From: an uncultured Bacteroides sp.
GTDB taxonomy: Bacteria; Bacteroidota; Bacteroidia; Bacteroidales; UBA932
Length of the DNA stretch: 64,000 nucleotides
Assembly (NCBI GenBank): GCA_900543205.1
Contig: UQQM01000011.1
Span: 1 to 64,000 of the forward strand
Direction of reading: 5' to 3'
The position numbers were made by a program, and so were the translations under genes. Under the pieces are notes generated by a model. The model was not told where the DNA came from. It searched no databases and was given only the letters and a program-made list of their open reading frames with translations. Shown piece by piece: positions 54,577-62,196 of this stretch (positions within the stretch are counted from its first letter, which is position 1; the number at the start of each line of letters is the position of its first letter).

Positions 54577-55158
54577 TTATTCGTCGTTCCGGGGTATTCT
54601 TCCGAATTTGACCGGGGTGTCCAGCTGTTCCGAGAGTTCGGCTTCGACCAGGGCGGCGATTTCGCGGCGCCTGCGGGCCTGTTCGACGGCGAACTGGCGG
54701 TCCTGCCGGCGGCGCTGGTTGTAGGCTTCCCATTTTGCCTTGTTAGCCTCAAGCTCGGCTTCGATGCGGCTGACAGTATCGTTGAGCCGTGCTTTCTCGA
54801 GCTCGCATTCCCACACCGTGATCACGTTCCATGCGATTGACTCGAGCCGCTGGTTGTTGAGCAGGTCACGCTCCCGGTTGCGGGCGACTTTCTGCGTCCA
54901 GAACTCGACGTTGGTCTTCGGGACGTTGTATTTCGGGCAGCCCTTATGTCCGTGCCAGAAGCAGCCGTTCACGAAAATGACGCTGCGGTATCTGCCTAGC
55001 ACGATGTCAGGAGTCCCGGGCAGCTTGCGCACGTTCGTCCTGTAGCGGTAGCCCCGGCGCCACAGCTCACGCCGCAGCTTCATCTCGGGACTTGTGTCCT
55101 TGCTGCGGATGTGAGACATGCAGAGATGCCGCTGCTGCAGGGTGAGGGGGTCGGGCAT
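54577..55158 (-). CDS. vsr: Very short patch repair endonuclease with C-terminal extension
   Basis: 193 aa. Vsr core (residues 1-135): 'MSHIRSKDTSPEMKLRR', Asp51 in PGTPDIVL, and 'VIFVNGCFWHGHKGC' with the catalytic/metal His. It nicks T:G mismatches created when 5-methylcytosine deaminates, so it protects genomes that carry cytosine methyltransferases, such as the two encoded 3 kb away. A ~60-residue charged helical tail (QRRRQDRQFAVEQARRRREI) is longer than in E. coli Vsr. Active-site residues look intact. Confidence 0.87.
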   Translation of the reverse strand: MPDPLTLQQRHLCMSHIRSKDTSPEMKLRRELWRRGYRYRTNVRKLPGTPDIVLGRYRSVIFVNGCFWHGHKGCPKYNVPKTNVEFWTQKVARNRERDLLNNQRLESIAWNVITVWECELEKARLNDTVSRIEAELEANKAKWEAYNQRRRQDRQFAVEQARRRREIAALVEAELSEQLDTPVKFGRIPRNDE

Positions 55159-55439
55159 GGGGGATAATTCTTTTTTGTTATGTGAGGAAGTGTTATTATT
55201 GTTTCGCGTTGTTTGTTCAATTTATCCGCCTTTTTATCCGCCCTTTCGGAGTCATCATATTTTTCCACCTTCTCATTGCAAAGAGCAATCACATATCCGG
55301 GAATACAGCAGCGGCGGTCCTTCGGTTGCTGCTTGTCATCCCCGTTGTAGGACACATTCCCGTGCTCACCCTTCTTGAACTCCACATGGTCCTCGGACTC
55401 ACGCATATTCTTCAGTTCGGCTATAGTCAATCTGCTCAT
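55080..55439 (-). pseudogene. Remnant of an AlbA_2/Schlafen-type ATP-binding protein gene
   Basis: The first ~57 codons (TIAELKNMRESEDHVEFKKG; KDRRCCIPGYVIALCNE) match the N terminus of Bacteroidales AlbA_2-domain proteins. Beyond that the frame turns into unrelated sequence that overlaps the vsr start by 79 bases. A -7 box (TATCTTTG) lies upstream of the ATG, so the gene's beginning survives but its body is gone. Confidence 0.6.
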
Positions 55440-55555
55440 AAGCAGTTTGTGGTTTTCAATAAATCCAAAGATAGTGAAAATTCAGGCTAACTATAGACAA
55501 ATATAGAATTAACGAAAATGAAATTAATGCCGCTGTAAAATCTTTGCCAACTTGC

Positions 55556-55777
55556 GACAGCCTTTGTGCCCGTGTTAGAAGCATCTGTTCTCGAAGATGA
55601 CCGTCCGGTACTTCCCCGGTACGATGTCTGGCGTTCCTGGCAGCCTGCGCACATTCATCTTGTAACGGTAACTTCGGCGCTCAGTTCACGCTGCGGCTTC
55701 ATTTTGGGACTTGTGTCCTTGCTGCGGATGTGCGACATGCAGAGATGGCGCTGCTGGAGGGTGAGAGGGTCGGGTAT
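55556..55777 (-). pseudogene. Fragment of a second vsr gene (N-terminal half)
   Basis: About 220 bases closely match the 5' part of vsr at 54938-55157, including the stretch TCGGGACTTGTGTCCTTGCT-like core. The start codon has become ATA, and frameshifting changes are present, so it cannot be expressed. It lies on the far side of the AlbA remnant. Confidence 0.75.
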
Positions 55778-55787
55778 GGGGGTTGTC

Positions 55788-56308
55788 CTAATGATAGGAT
55801 ATTACTCGGGGTGGAGTGTAATGTATGCGTTTGAGGTACTCTTTTATTATTTCTGAATCTGTCGATTGCTCATCGGTTTTTATGATTTTTAAATTGTTGA
55901 GTCCATATAATGCAGAAAGATTCCAGTTTGTCATTTTTTGAAGAGACCGTTTAATCTCTATCTCTGATGTTGTTTCTTTGGTGAAAATAGTAATATTCTT
56001 CTTTTCAGGAGAAGTGAATGAGGATTGTCTTTCAAAGAAAGGTTTGAAATATTGGCTGTCATTTGTGCCTAACGAGTGGCCGAATATTGTGATGTCATTG
56101 GCGGAAAGCAAGTCGTATACCATTGATGGCGGATTATAATTCGGGTCAAATGATTTTTGGATATACTCGTATGTTTGGCCAATGTCTCCGTCTTTAGTAC
56201 CGATAATGATGTTCTTGTCATTACAATTGCCATGGACAAAATGAACTCTTTCAGTTGAAGATAAAATTGACAGAATTCTTTCCGTGTGCGTATAATTAAA
56301 TGCACTGC
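55788..56308 (-). pseudogene. abiH: AbiH-family abortive infection gene, 5' part lost at the IS insertion
   Basis: The remaining ~170 codons carry the AbiH C-terminal pattern: 'VHFVHGNCND', IIIGTKDGD, 'DITIFGHSLGTNDSQYFKPF'. The N-terminal half, which should lie beyond the IS4-family element, is missing there. The open frame continues into the IS sequence up to 56507, but that part is not AbiH. Confidence 0.7.
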
Positions 56309-57618
56309 TGTCCGGAGAAATTTTACCATAAAGTAGGTTGCTCGACAGAACCCGCCTCCGGAACACTAACGGGAGTTGTCGGCTGATTATAAATTTCACG
56401 GATATCCGCCCTCTGGAAGAGGACTTGTCCGATTGAGTTAGGGATGGAATGAAGACTTGGATCCAACCCGTATCGCTTCTTCGCAATGATGAGCAGAAGA
56501 TAGTCACAAATGGCTATCCATATCTGCGTGTACACGGCGTTCTTGGAAGTGCCGTAGAAAGTCCTGATGTGAAGATGCTGCTTGATCCATTTGAAGAACA
56601 GTTCTATCTGCCAGCGTTCACGGTAGAGTTCCGCAATAGTCAGCGGATTGTCAATCGCAAAGTTGTTGGTCAGAAATCGATATACTCTTCCAGTCTCAAA
56701 GTCTTCATACACAACAAGTCTCAATGTGTCTGGATACTTTCTGGCAGAGTAATATCCAGCAAGTCTGATAGTCTCATCCGAAAGAACGCCCGAGTCTTTG
56801 TTGACAGGTCTGGACTCAATAACCTCATAAGACATATTGTCCTTGGCGCGTGTAACAAAGTAGGCGCCCTTTTGCTGGAAATGCTTGTAAAGTTTCTCAA
56901 AGGCAACATATCCCCTATCCATCAGGTAGAAAGCACCTGCTTCAACAGGAATCTTGTCCATCATCCTGGCATCGTTAACCTTGCCTGGCGTGAGCATGAC
57001 AAATGTGGGAATCGAGCCTCGCAGATCCATCAGTGTATGTATCTTGAACGCGCCCTTACCATGATGAAACTCGGCCCATGGACACAACTTAAGACACAGT
57101 TCAATGGTACTGCTGTCAAACGCATATATCATCTCCTCAAGACCAATTCGCAGCTTTTCATCCTTGTAAAGCATCGTGGCTTCCTTTACCAAAGTCATCG
57201 CAAAGTCTTGATATATACGCCAATCCTTCTTCTCGTTGGCCTCCGCAAGCGTGGATCGAGGTATTGCCTTGATTCCGGAGCGATAGAGGTCGCCGCAGAG
57301 GTTAAGTGTAGTCTCTATATCTCTCAAACCAGCTCTGTCAGTGAACTGTGCAAAACTCATCACCATGGACTGGTCACGACAATTGAATTTGATAGCATGC
57401 CGGTCTCCTTTGTAGCGGTCGACACATTTCTTGAACTCGTATTCGTTAATGAGAGACATAATCTGAGCGAAGATTGTTTTTCCTTTGTTCATGGCTTGCG
57501 AATAACCTCTTGATGGCTACCGCAAAGTTACTGATGTTCTAATCGAAAAATTTTCTGATGCTTGTAACTTATTGATGTTTAATAATTAAAATATTGTCTG
57601 AGAATTTTTCTCCGGACA
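56309..57618 (-). mobile_element. IS4-family insertion sequence (about 1310 bp)
   Basis: Terminal inverted repeats TGTCCGGAGAAA at 56309-56320 and its inverse TTTCTCCGGACA ending at 57618 bound one transposase gene. No matching target-site duplication is visible at the ends (left flank ...TGCACTGC, right flank CTAGTGTA...), which fits a rearrangement after insertion. Confidence 0.8.
56323..57492 (-). CDS. IS4-family DDE transposase
   Basis: 389 aa, full length. DDE catalytic core: 'YAFDSSTIEL' (D1), 'FYLMDRGYV' (D2) and the YREL-type 'YRERWQIELFFKWIK' (E). N-terminal 'DRYKGDRHAIKFNCRDQ' is the DUF4372-type domain common in Bacteroidetes IS4 elements. No frameshift or stop, so it may be active. 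It inserted into, and removed the front of, abiH. Confidence 0.9.
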   Translation of the reverse strand: MNKGKTIFAQIMSLINEYEFKKCVDRYKGDRHAIKFNCRDQSMVMSFAQFTDRAGLRDIETTLNLCGDLYRSGIKAIPRSTLAEANEKKDWRIYQDFAMTLVKEATMLYKDEKLRIGLEEMIYAFDSSTIELCLKLCPWAEFHHGKGAFKIHTLMDLRGSIPTFVMLTPGKVNDARMMDKIPVEAGAFYLMDRGYVAFEKLYKHFQQKGAYFVTRAKDNMSYEVIESRPVNKDSGVLSDETIRLAGYYSARKYPDTLRLVVYEDFETGRVYRFLTNNFAIDNPLTIAELYRERWQIELFFKWIKQHLHIRTFYGTSKNAVYTQIWIAICDYLLLIIAKKRYGLDPSLHSIPNSIGQVLFQRADIREIYNQPTTPVSVPEAGSVEQPTLW

Positions 57619-57965
57619 CTAGTGTATATGTGCAAAGAGTTGTATCATTCCCTCTACAACCCCTCATCCTTCAGCAGTTGCTGTCGTATCTCGTCGGCCA
57701 AACATTGCGGCTGTAGGACTTTAACGTTCGGGACTCTGAGAAATGCGGTGCAGCCTCTTCATTGACAGCATCCGTGAGACTGGCTTTGACTGGATCGCAG
57801 ACCAGAAAAAGACTGGCTGACGGATACTGCTTATTGCTGAAATGATGTGTCCTAAATATTGAATATTACACCACTTTATGGACTCTATTCATTATTGAAT
57901 GACAAAAAATATCAATATATGTTGAAAAATGAGTACATTTGTTTTGCAAAATAATTTTCCTAAAT
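57619..57965. other. Gap between the IS and the R-M cassette, with a possible regulator remnant
   Basis: On the minus strand, 57755-57654 reads RVPNVKVLQPQCLADEI(R) and ends in a stop, which resembles the C terminus of a WYL-domain regulator; it is truncated and this match is weak. The last 100 bases are AT-rich and carry the promoter of the HTH gene. No other gene is seen. Confidence 0.3.
57934..57941 (+). promoter_or_regulatory. -7 box for the R-M cassette regulator
   Basis: TACATTTG matches TAnnTTTG, 25 bases before the ATG at 57966. Confidence 0.45.
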
Positions 57966-58169
57966 ATGAACAGAGACATAAACAGGATTAAGGTAGTTCT
58001 GGCTGATAAGAAACGCACGAATAAATGGCTTGCTGAGCAATTGGGAAAAGACCCGGCAACAGTCTCAAAGTGGTGCACAAATAAAGCACAACCCGCCCTG
58101 GAGACTATTATCGAGATTGCTAAACTTCTCGAAGTTGAAGTAGCTGATTTAATCAGGACCAATGTGTAA
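57966..58169 (+). CDS. Small Cro/C1-type HTH regulator (possible restriction-control protein)
   Basis: 67 aa, one HTH_3 domain: 'NKWLAEQLGKDPATVSKWCTNKAQPALETIIEIAKLLEVEVADLI' in pieces (WLAEQLGKDPATVSKW; ALETIIEIAKLLEVE). Size and position (48 bases before the first methyltransferase) fit a controller-type regulator of an R-M system, or a simple repressor. The ATG at 57966 is used; a longer frame is less likely. Confidence 0.75.
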   Translation: MNRDINRIKVVLADKKRTNKWLAEQLGKDPATVSKWCTNKAQPALETIIEIAKLLEVEVADLIRTNV

Positions 58170-58217
58170 TAATGATGGACTGATATTCAACCTGCACAAG
58201 GAATCATAGATACTCAT

Positions 58218-59417
58218 ATGTTATATAGGATAGATAAAACTCTTTTTGATTGTATACTTCCCGGACAACGAGGAGAATTAATTGCATCCTTTGACGGTTG
58301 CAAAATAGGGCGTGATTATATTTCGATAGAGATTGAGAATCATAATTATGAATGTATGCCCTATCTGGAAACGGTATTAGATTCAAAAATACAAGCATTG
58401 TCTTTCTTCTCAGGATGTGGAGGACTTGATATTGGTGCTCAGATGGCGGGGGCAAAGGTACTTACGAGTCTTGATTTTGATAAGGACGCCGTAAAGACAT
58501 TGACAAGTAATCCTTTTTTTGCACACACACATCACAGATGTGATGATATTAGAAATGTAAAAGGAAAAGACTTTACACAAATCCTTAAAGATAATAATCC
58601 AGAGAAACTTATTCTTGTTGGAGGTCCCCCATGCCAGCCATTTTCAAAAGCCGGTTATTGGAAGACACTTTCCCAAAGACTTGGGCCAGATGATCCTCGT
58701 AATATGATAGGCAGTTATTTAAATATCATTGACGAGATTCGCCCCGATGGTTTCATTCTCGAAAATGTTGAAAGTATCTTGCACCCACATAATATCCAGG
58801 CTATTTATGATTTACAAGAAGCGCTTAATCAAATGGGGTACAAGTATGTAATCCATAAAGTAAATGCCGCTGATTACGGAGTACCACAAAAAAGAAAGAG
58901 AGTCTTTGTGATTGCCTCAAAAAAGAAGATTACCTATTTGCCACAACCTATTTGTGGGGAAGATCCAAAATCAACCGGATTACGTCCGTATGAGAGGGTG
59001 ATAGATTGGATAGGGATATATGATAAGCCGCAGTTTGCAACGTCTTTCGACTCCACTGAAGGGAAATACGAGAAACTTATTCCTTTAGTGCCTCCAGGAT
59101 CTAATTATATTAGTTTATCTTCGAGAAGAGGGTATACCCCGGAGTATTTTAAAGCAGGAACAAGGTACTGGACATTTCTCCTCAAACTGCATCCATTGAA
59201 TCCATCATGGACAATAATTGCATCTCCTGGTCATTGGGAAGGACCTTTCCATTGGAACAATCGGCGGCTTAGGGTTGAAGAGATTGCCGCAATCCAAACA
59301 TTTCCTACCGATTATAAGATTATAGGTAGTCCTCGTGCCATTCATAAACAAATCGGCAATGCTGTTCCATGTATATTAGGTAAACAAATGATAGAGAGCT
59401 TAATCAAGAATTTATGA
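58218..59417 (+). CDS. DNA (cytosine-5)-methyltransferase 1 of a LlaJI/BsuMI-like R-M system
   Basis: 399 aa. Motif I FFSGCGGLD (residues 63-71), motif IV GGPPCQPFS with catalytic Cys139, motif VI 'ILENVES', motif VIII 'PQKRKRVF' and motif X 'QIGNAVP' are intact. It has a 58-residue N-terminal extension before motif I. It ends 4 bases into the second methyltransferase gene. It methylates one strand of an unknown site; two enzymes are needed when the recognition site is asymmetric. Confidence 0.9.
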   Translation: MLYRIDKTLFDCILPGQRGELIASFDGCKIGRDYISIEIENHNYECMPYLETVLDSKIQALSFFSGCGGLDIGAQMAGAKVLTSLDFDKDAVKTLTSNPFFAHTHHRCDDIRNVKGKDFTQILKDNNPEKLILVGGPPCQPFSKAGYWKTLSQRLGPDDPRNMIGSYLNIIDEIRPDGFILENVESILHPHNIQAIYDLQEALNQMGYKYVIHKVNAADYGVPQKRKRVFVIASKKKITYLPQPICGEDPKSTGLRPYERVIDWIGIYDKPQFATSFDSTEGKYEKLIPLVPPGSNYISLSSRRGYTPEYFKAGTRYWTFLLKLHPLNPSWTIIASPGHWEGPFHWNNRRLRVEEIAAIQTFPTDYKIIGSPRAIHKQIGNAVPCILGKQMIESLIKNL

Positions 59418-60430
59418 AAAATCCGAAAGTAGTTAGTCTTTTCTCTGGCTGCGGAGGCCTTGATTTAGGCTTCAAGAAAGCAGGATACCATACCATATTT
59501 GCAACAGATAATTGGAATGTTGCATGTGAAACGCTTCGAGCTAATAAAATGGCTGATGAAGTCGTTTGTGAGGATATTAGGAAGTTAGATTTCAAACACC
59601 TTAAAGGGAAAGCGGATATAATTATTGGAGGTCCGCCTTGTCCTCCATATAGTCAAACCAGACATTATCTGGTCAATAAAGAAAGCGGTTTTCAAGATAA
59701 GAAAGCTGGCTTTGCTGTACCTGAGTATTTTCGTGCTATTGAGGAAATACAACCTAAGGCATTCTTGTTTGAAAACGTTGATGGATTCATGTTCAAAACT
59801 CATGAAGAGGCAATGAGTTTTGTGAAAGAAAGGTCTGAGCAATTAGGTTACAACATCACATACCGCGTTGTCAATGCGGCAAATTATGGCGTTCCACAGA
59901 CCAGAAAGCGCTTTCTATGTATTGGTTTAAAGAAAGAGTTAGGAACATTTGTATTTCCTGAAGAAACACATTCCGAGGAAGGGGTAAATGGCAAAAGTCT
60001 TTGGGTTACTTGTAGAGAAGCAATCGGAGATTTTGATAATATAACCGAAGAAGAAAAGAAACAGAGGCCGGGTTCGAAGGATTATGAACTTTTCAAATTA
60101 ATTCCACCTGGCGACAACTATTTGTATTTTACAGAGAAGAGAGGATGCCCTAATCCTAAATTTAAATGGAAGTCCCGTTATTGGACTTTCCTTCTGAAAC
60201 TATCTCCAGATCGTCCTTCCTGGACTATTCAGGCAAGTCAATCGAATAACCAAGGCCCATTCCATTGGCAGAATCGATTCCTCCGTATTGAAGAAATAAA
60301 GAGGATTCAGACTTTTGATGATGACTACATTTTAACGGGAGACTCAAAAGATCAATGGAGGCAAGTAGGGAATGCCGTTCCATCAACATTGGCCTCAGTT
60401 ATCGCAAAAGAAATTCTTAAATATTTGTAA
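59414..60430 (+). CDS. DNA (cytosine-5)-methyltransferase 2 of the same system
   Basis: 338 aa. FSGCGGLDLGF (motif I), GGPPCPPYSQ (motif IV, Cys76; PCPPYS instead of PCQPFS), 'FENVDGFM' (VI), 'PQTRKRFLCIG' (VIII) and 'QVGNAVPST' (X). The target-recognition regions of the two methyltransferases share the segment RYWTFLLKL and an adjacent WTI motif, suggesting related but distinct specificity for the two strands. Starts within the end of the first methyltransferase gene. Confidence 0.9.
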   Translation: MKNPKVVSLFSGCGGLDLGFKKAGYHTIFATDNWNVACETLRANKMADEVVCEDIRKLDFKHLKGKADIIIGGPPCPPYSQTRHYLVNKESGFQDKKAGFAVPEYFRAIEEIQPKAFLFENVDGFMFKTHEEAMSFVKERSEQLGYNITYRVVNAANYGVPQTRKRFLCIGLKKELGTFVFPEETHSEEGVNGKSLWVTCREAIGDFDNITEEEKKQRPGSKDYELFKLIPPGDNYLYFTEKRGCPNPKFKWKSRYWTFLLKLSPDRPSWTIQASQSNNQGPFHWQNRFLRIEEIKRIQTFDDDYILTGDSKDQWRQVGNAVPSTLASVIAKEILKYL

Positions 60431-60435
60431 TTAAT

Positions 60436-62187
60436 ATGTCAGTAAGTCACCTTCAAGTAAATAAAAATGGAACAACAGAAGATCGACGCACTCTGCTGTG
60501 GCCAGGAAGCAAGGTGTCTCAAAAGGAGATAATTAGATCACTATTTGAGACAGACTCATGGCATGTTGATTCCATTGAAAATGTTAGCGGTTCTTTTTGG
60601 AAACTTGCAGTTTCTTCTGCTATAAAATCATATAACATAAATCTGTATATAAGCTCAATTCGTGATGAAGATAGAAGCAACGATGAGTTTAAGATGCAAT
60701 TAGGCGGGTCCTATCCCACAGGCGATGAATCAGGGTGGCTTACCCTAATTATGGGTATATACACTATGGATAATGGAGATGGCACTGTAGACTATGTACT
60801 ATGTGGTTATCAGCAAGATGGTTATAATTTCGCTACAAATCCGAGTTTAAGAGGTACAAGAACTTGGCATCTCCAGAAAGCGCATATTGTAGGTTTATGT
60901 AAAACTGAACGAACTGTTCTATTCCGACCCGACTATATATATTATTACATTCAAACCTTTGTAGAAAATAGAGCGGTTGATGACACCAGTAGCACTAATA
61001 CTACGGAAAGCGATACAAGAACCAACGAACCAATTGAAGTAACACCTATCATGAAGAATTTTATAGAAGCACTCAAAACCAAACCATTCCTTCTCCTTGC
61101 CGGCATATCTGGAACGGGTAAGAGCCAGAAGGTTAAAGAACTTGCATTCCTTACTTGTCCAAAGGACGGTGTGCTCAATGCGGATTCTACTACTCCAGGG
61201 AATTACTGTCTTATAGAGGTCAAGCCAAACTGGCACGATTCAACAGATTTGCTTGGTTACTATAGCAACCTTACAGAGAAATACACTATCACTCCGTTCT
61301 TGCACTTTGTTCACAAGGCGGCAATAAATCCGAATGTTCCATTCTTTGTGTGTCTTGACGAGATGAACCTGGCACCCGTTGAACAGTACTTTGCCGAATA
61401 TCTCAGTGTACTTGAGACAAGAACAATGAAAGACGGAAAGATTGAGACGGCTGAGTTGTTGAGCAAGAAACTATTCGAGAGTTGTTCAGAGGATAGAGGC
61501 TATACCGATGCTGAACTGGATGTGCTCAGGTATCTCAAAGAGAATGGCCTTCGTCTACCGGAAAATCTTTTCGTGATAGGAACAGTCAATATGGATGACA
61601 CTACACACCAGTTCAGCCGCAAGGTCATTGACCGTGCATTCACAATTGAGATGAATGGTGACGAACTGGAGGAGATGTTTGCTGACAAGAACGCACATGT
61701 CCTTGATTATACAGATACTCCACTCCCTCTTTCGGAGCTTAAGCCGAAGTTTGTAAAGGCGAACGACGCGCTTGCTGACGAGGTTGTTGATATTTACAAG
61801 GATGTCATTATCGCCCAGGTTCCAGAGAAACTTAAGGCCATCAATGCTATTTTGAAGGATACTCCTTTCCGCGTTAGTTATCGTGTGCAGAATGAGTTCG
61901 TTCTTTATTTGAGCACGCTTCTTCTCAAACGTAAAGACGAAGATTCTGTTGATGAATTGATTAATAAGACAGCGCTTGTAATACTCCTTGAGAAGATTCT
62001 TCCTCGCGTGCAGGGTGATGAGAAATTGCTCTCAACAGCTGATGGCAATGTATTCACTGATCTGAGGAATTACGTGAAAGAAAACCTAAAGTGTAAAGAT
62101 GAGACTGGAGTATTTAGCGAGGTTATCGCCAAGCTTGATGAAATGGATAAGCGTCTCAGTAACACGTACTTCGCTAATTTCTTTTAG
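60436..62187 (+). CDS. McrB-like AAA+ GTPase (R1-type subunit), N-terminal domain of unknown fold
   Basis: 583 aa. The C-terminal motor has Walker A AGISGTGKS (222-230), Walker B CLDEMN (Asp308-Glu309) and the McrB signature NMDD (385-388) in VNMDDTTHQFSRKVIDRAF. This family uses GTP to translocate DNA and drive a McrC nuclease. Residues 1-~195 form a separate domain (with GSYPTGDESGWLTLIMG and PDYIYYYIQTF) that I do not recognise; by analogy with LlaJI R1 it probably reads the DNA site. Five bases after the second methyltransferase. Confidence 0.85.
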   Translation: MSVSHLQVNKNGTTEDRRTLLWPGSKVSQKEIIRSLFETDSWHVDSIENVSGSFWKLAVSSAIKSYNINLYISSIRDEDRSNDEFKMQLGGSYPTGDESGWLTLIMGIYTMDNGDGTVDYVLCGYQQDGYNFATNPSLRGTRTWHLQKAHIVGLCKTERTVLFRPDYIYYYIQTFVENRAVDDTSSTNTTESDTRTNEPIEVTPIMKNFIEALKTKPFLLLAGISGTGKSQKVKELAFLTCPKDGVLNADSTTPGNYCLIEVKPNWHDSTDLLGYYSNLTEKYTITPFLHFVHKAAINPNVPFFVCLDEMNLAPVEQYFAEYLSVLETRTMKDGKIETAELLSKKLFESCSEDRGYTDAELDVLRYLKENGLRLPENLFVIGTVNMDDTTHQFSRKVIDRAFTIEMNGDELEEMFADKNAHVLDYTDTPLPLSELKPKFVKANDALADEVVDIYKDVIIAQVPEKLKAINAILKDTPFRVSYRVQNEFVLYLSTLLLKRKDEDSVDELINKTALVILLEKILPRVQGDEKLLSTADGNVFTDLRNYVKENLKCKDETGVFSEVIAKLDEMDKRLSNTYFANFF

Positions 62188-62196
62188 TAATTGAGT

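Noticed and set aside
57654..57755. WYL-domain regulator remnant right of the IS
   Set aside because: About 30 codons resemble a WYL C terminus, but the match is too short to list as a gene; it is noted within the gap description.
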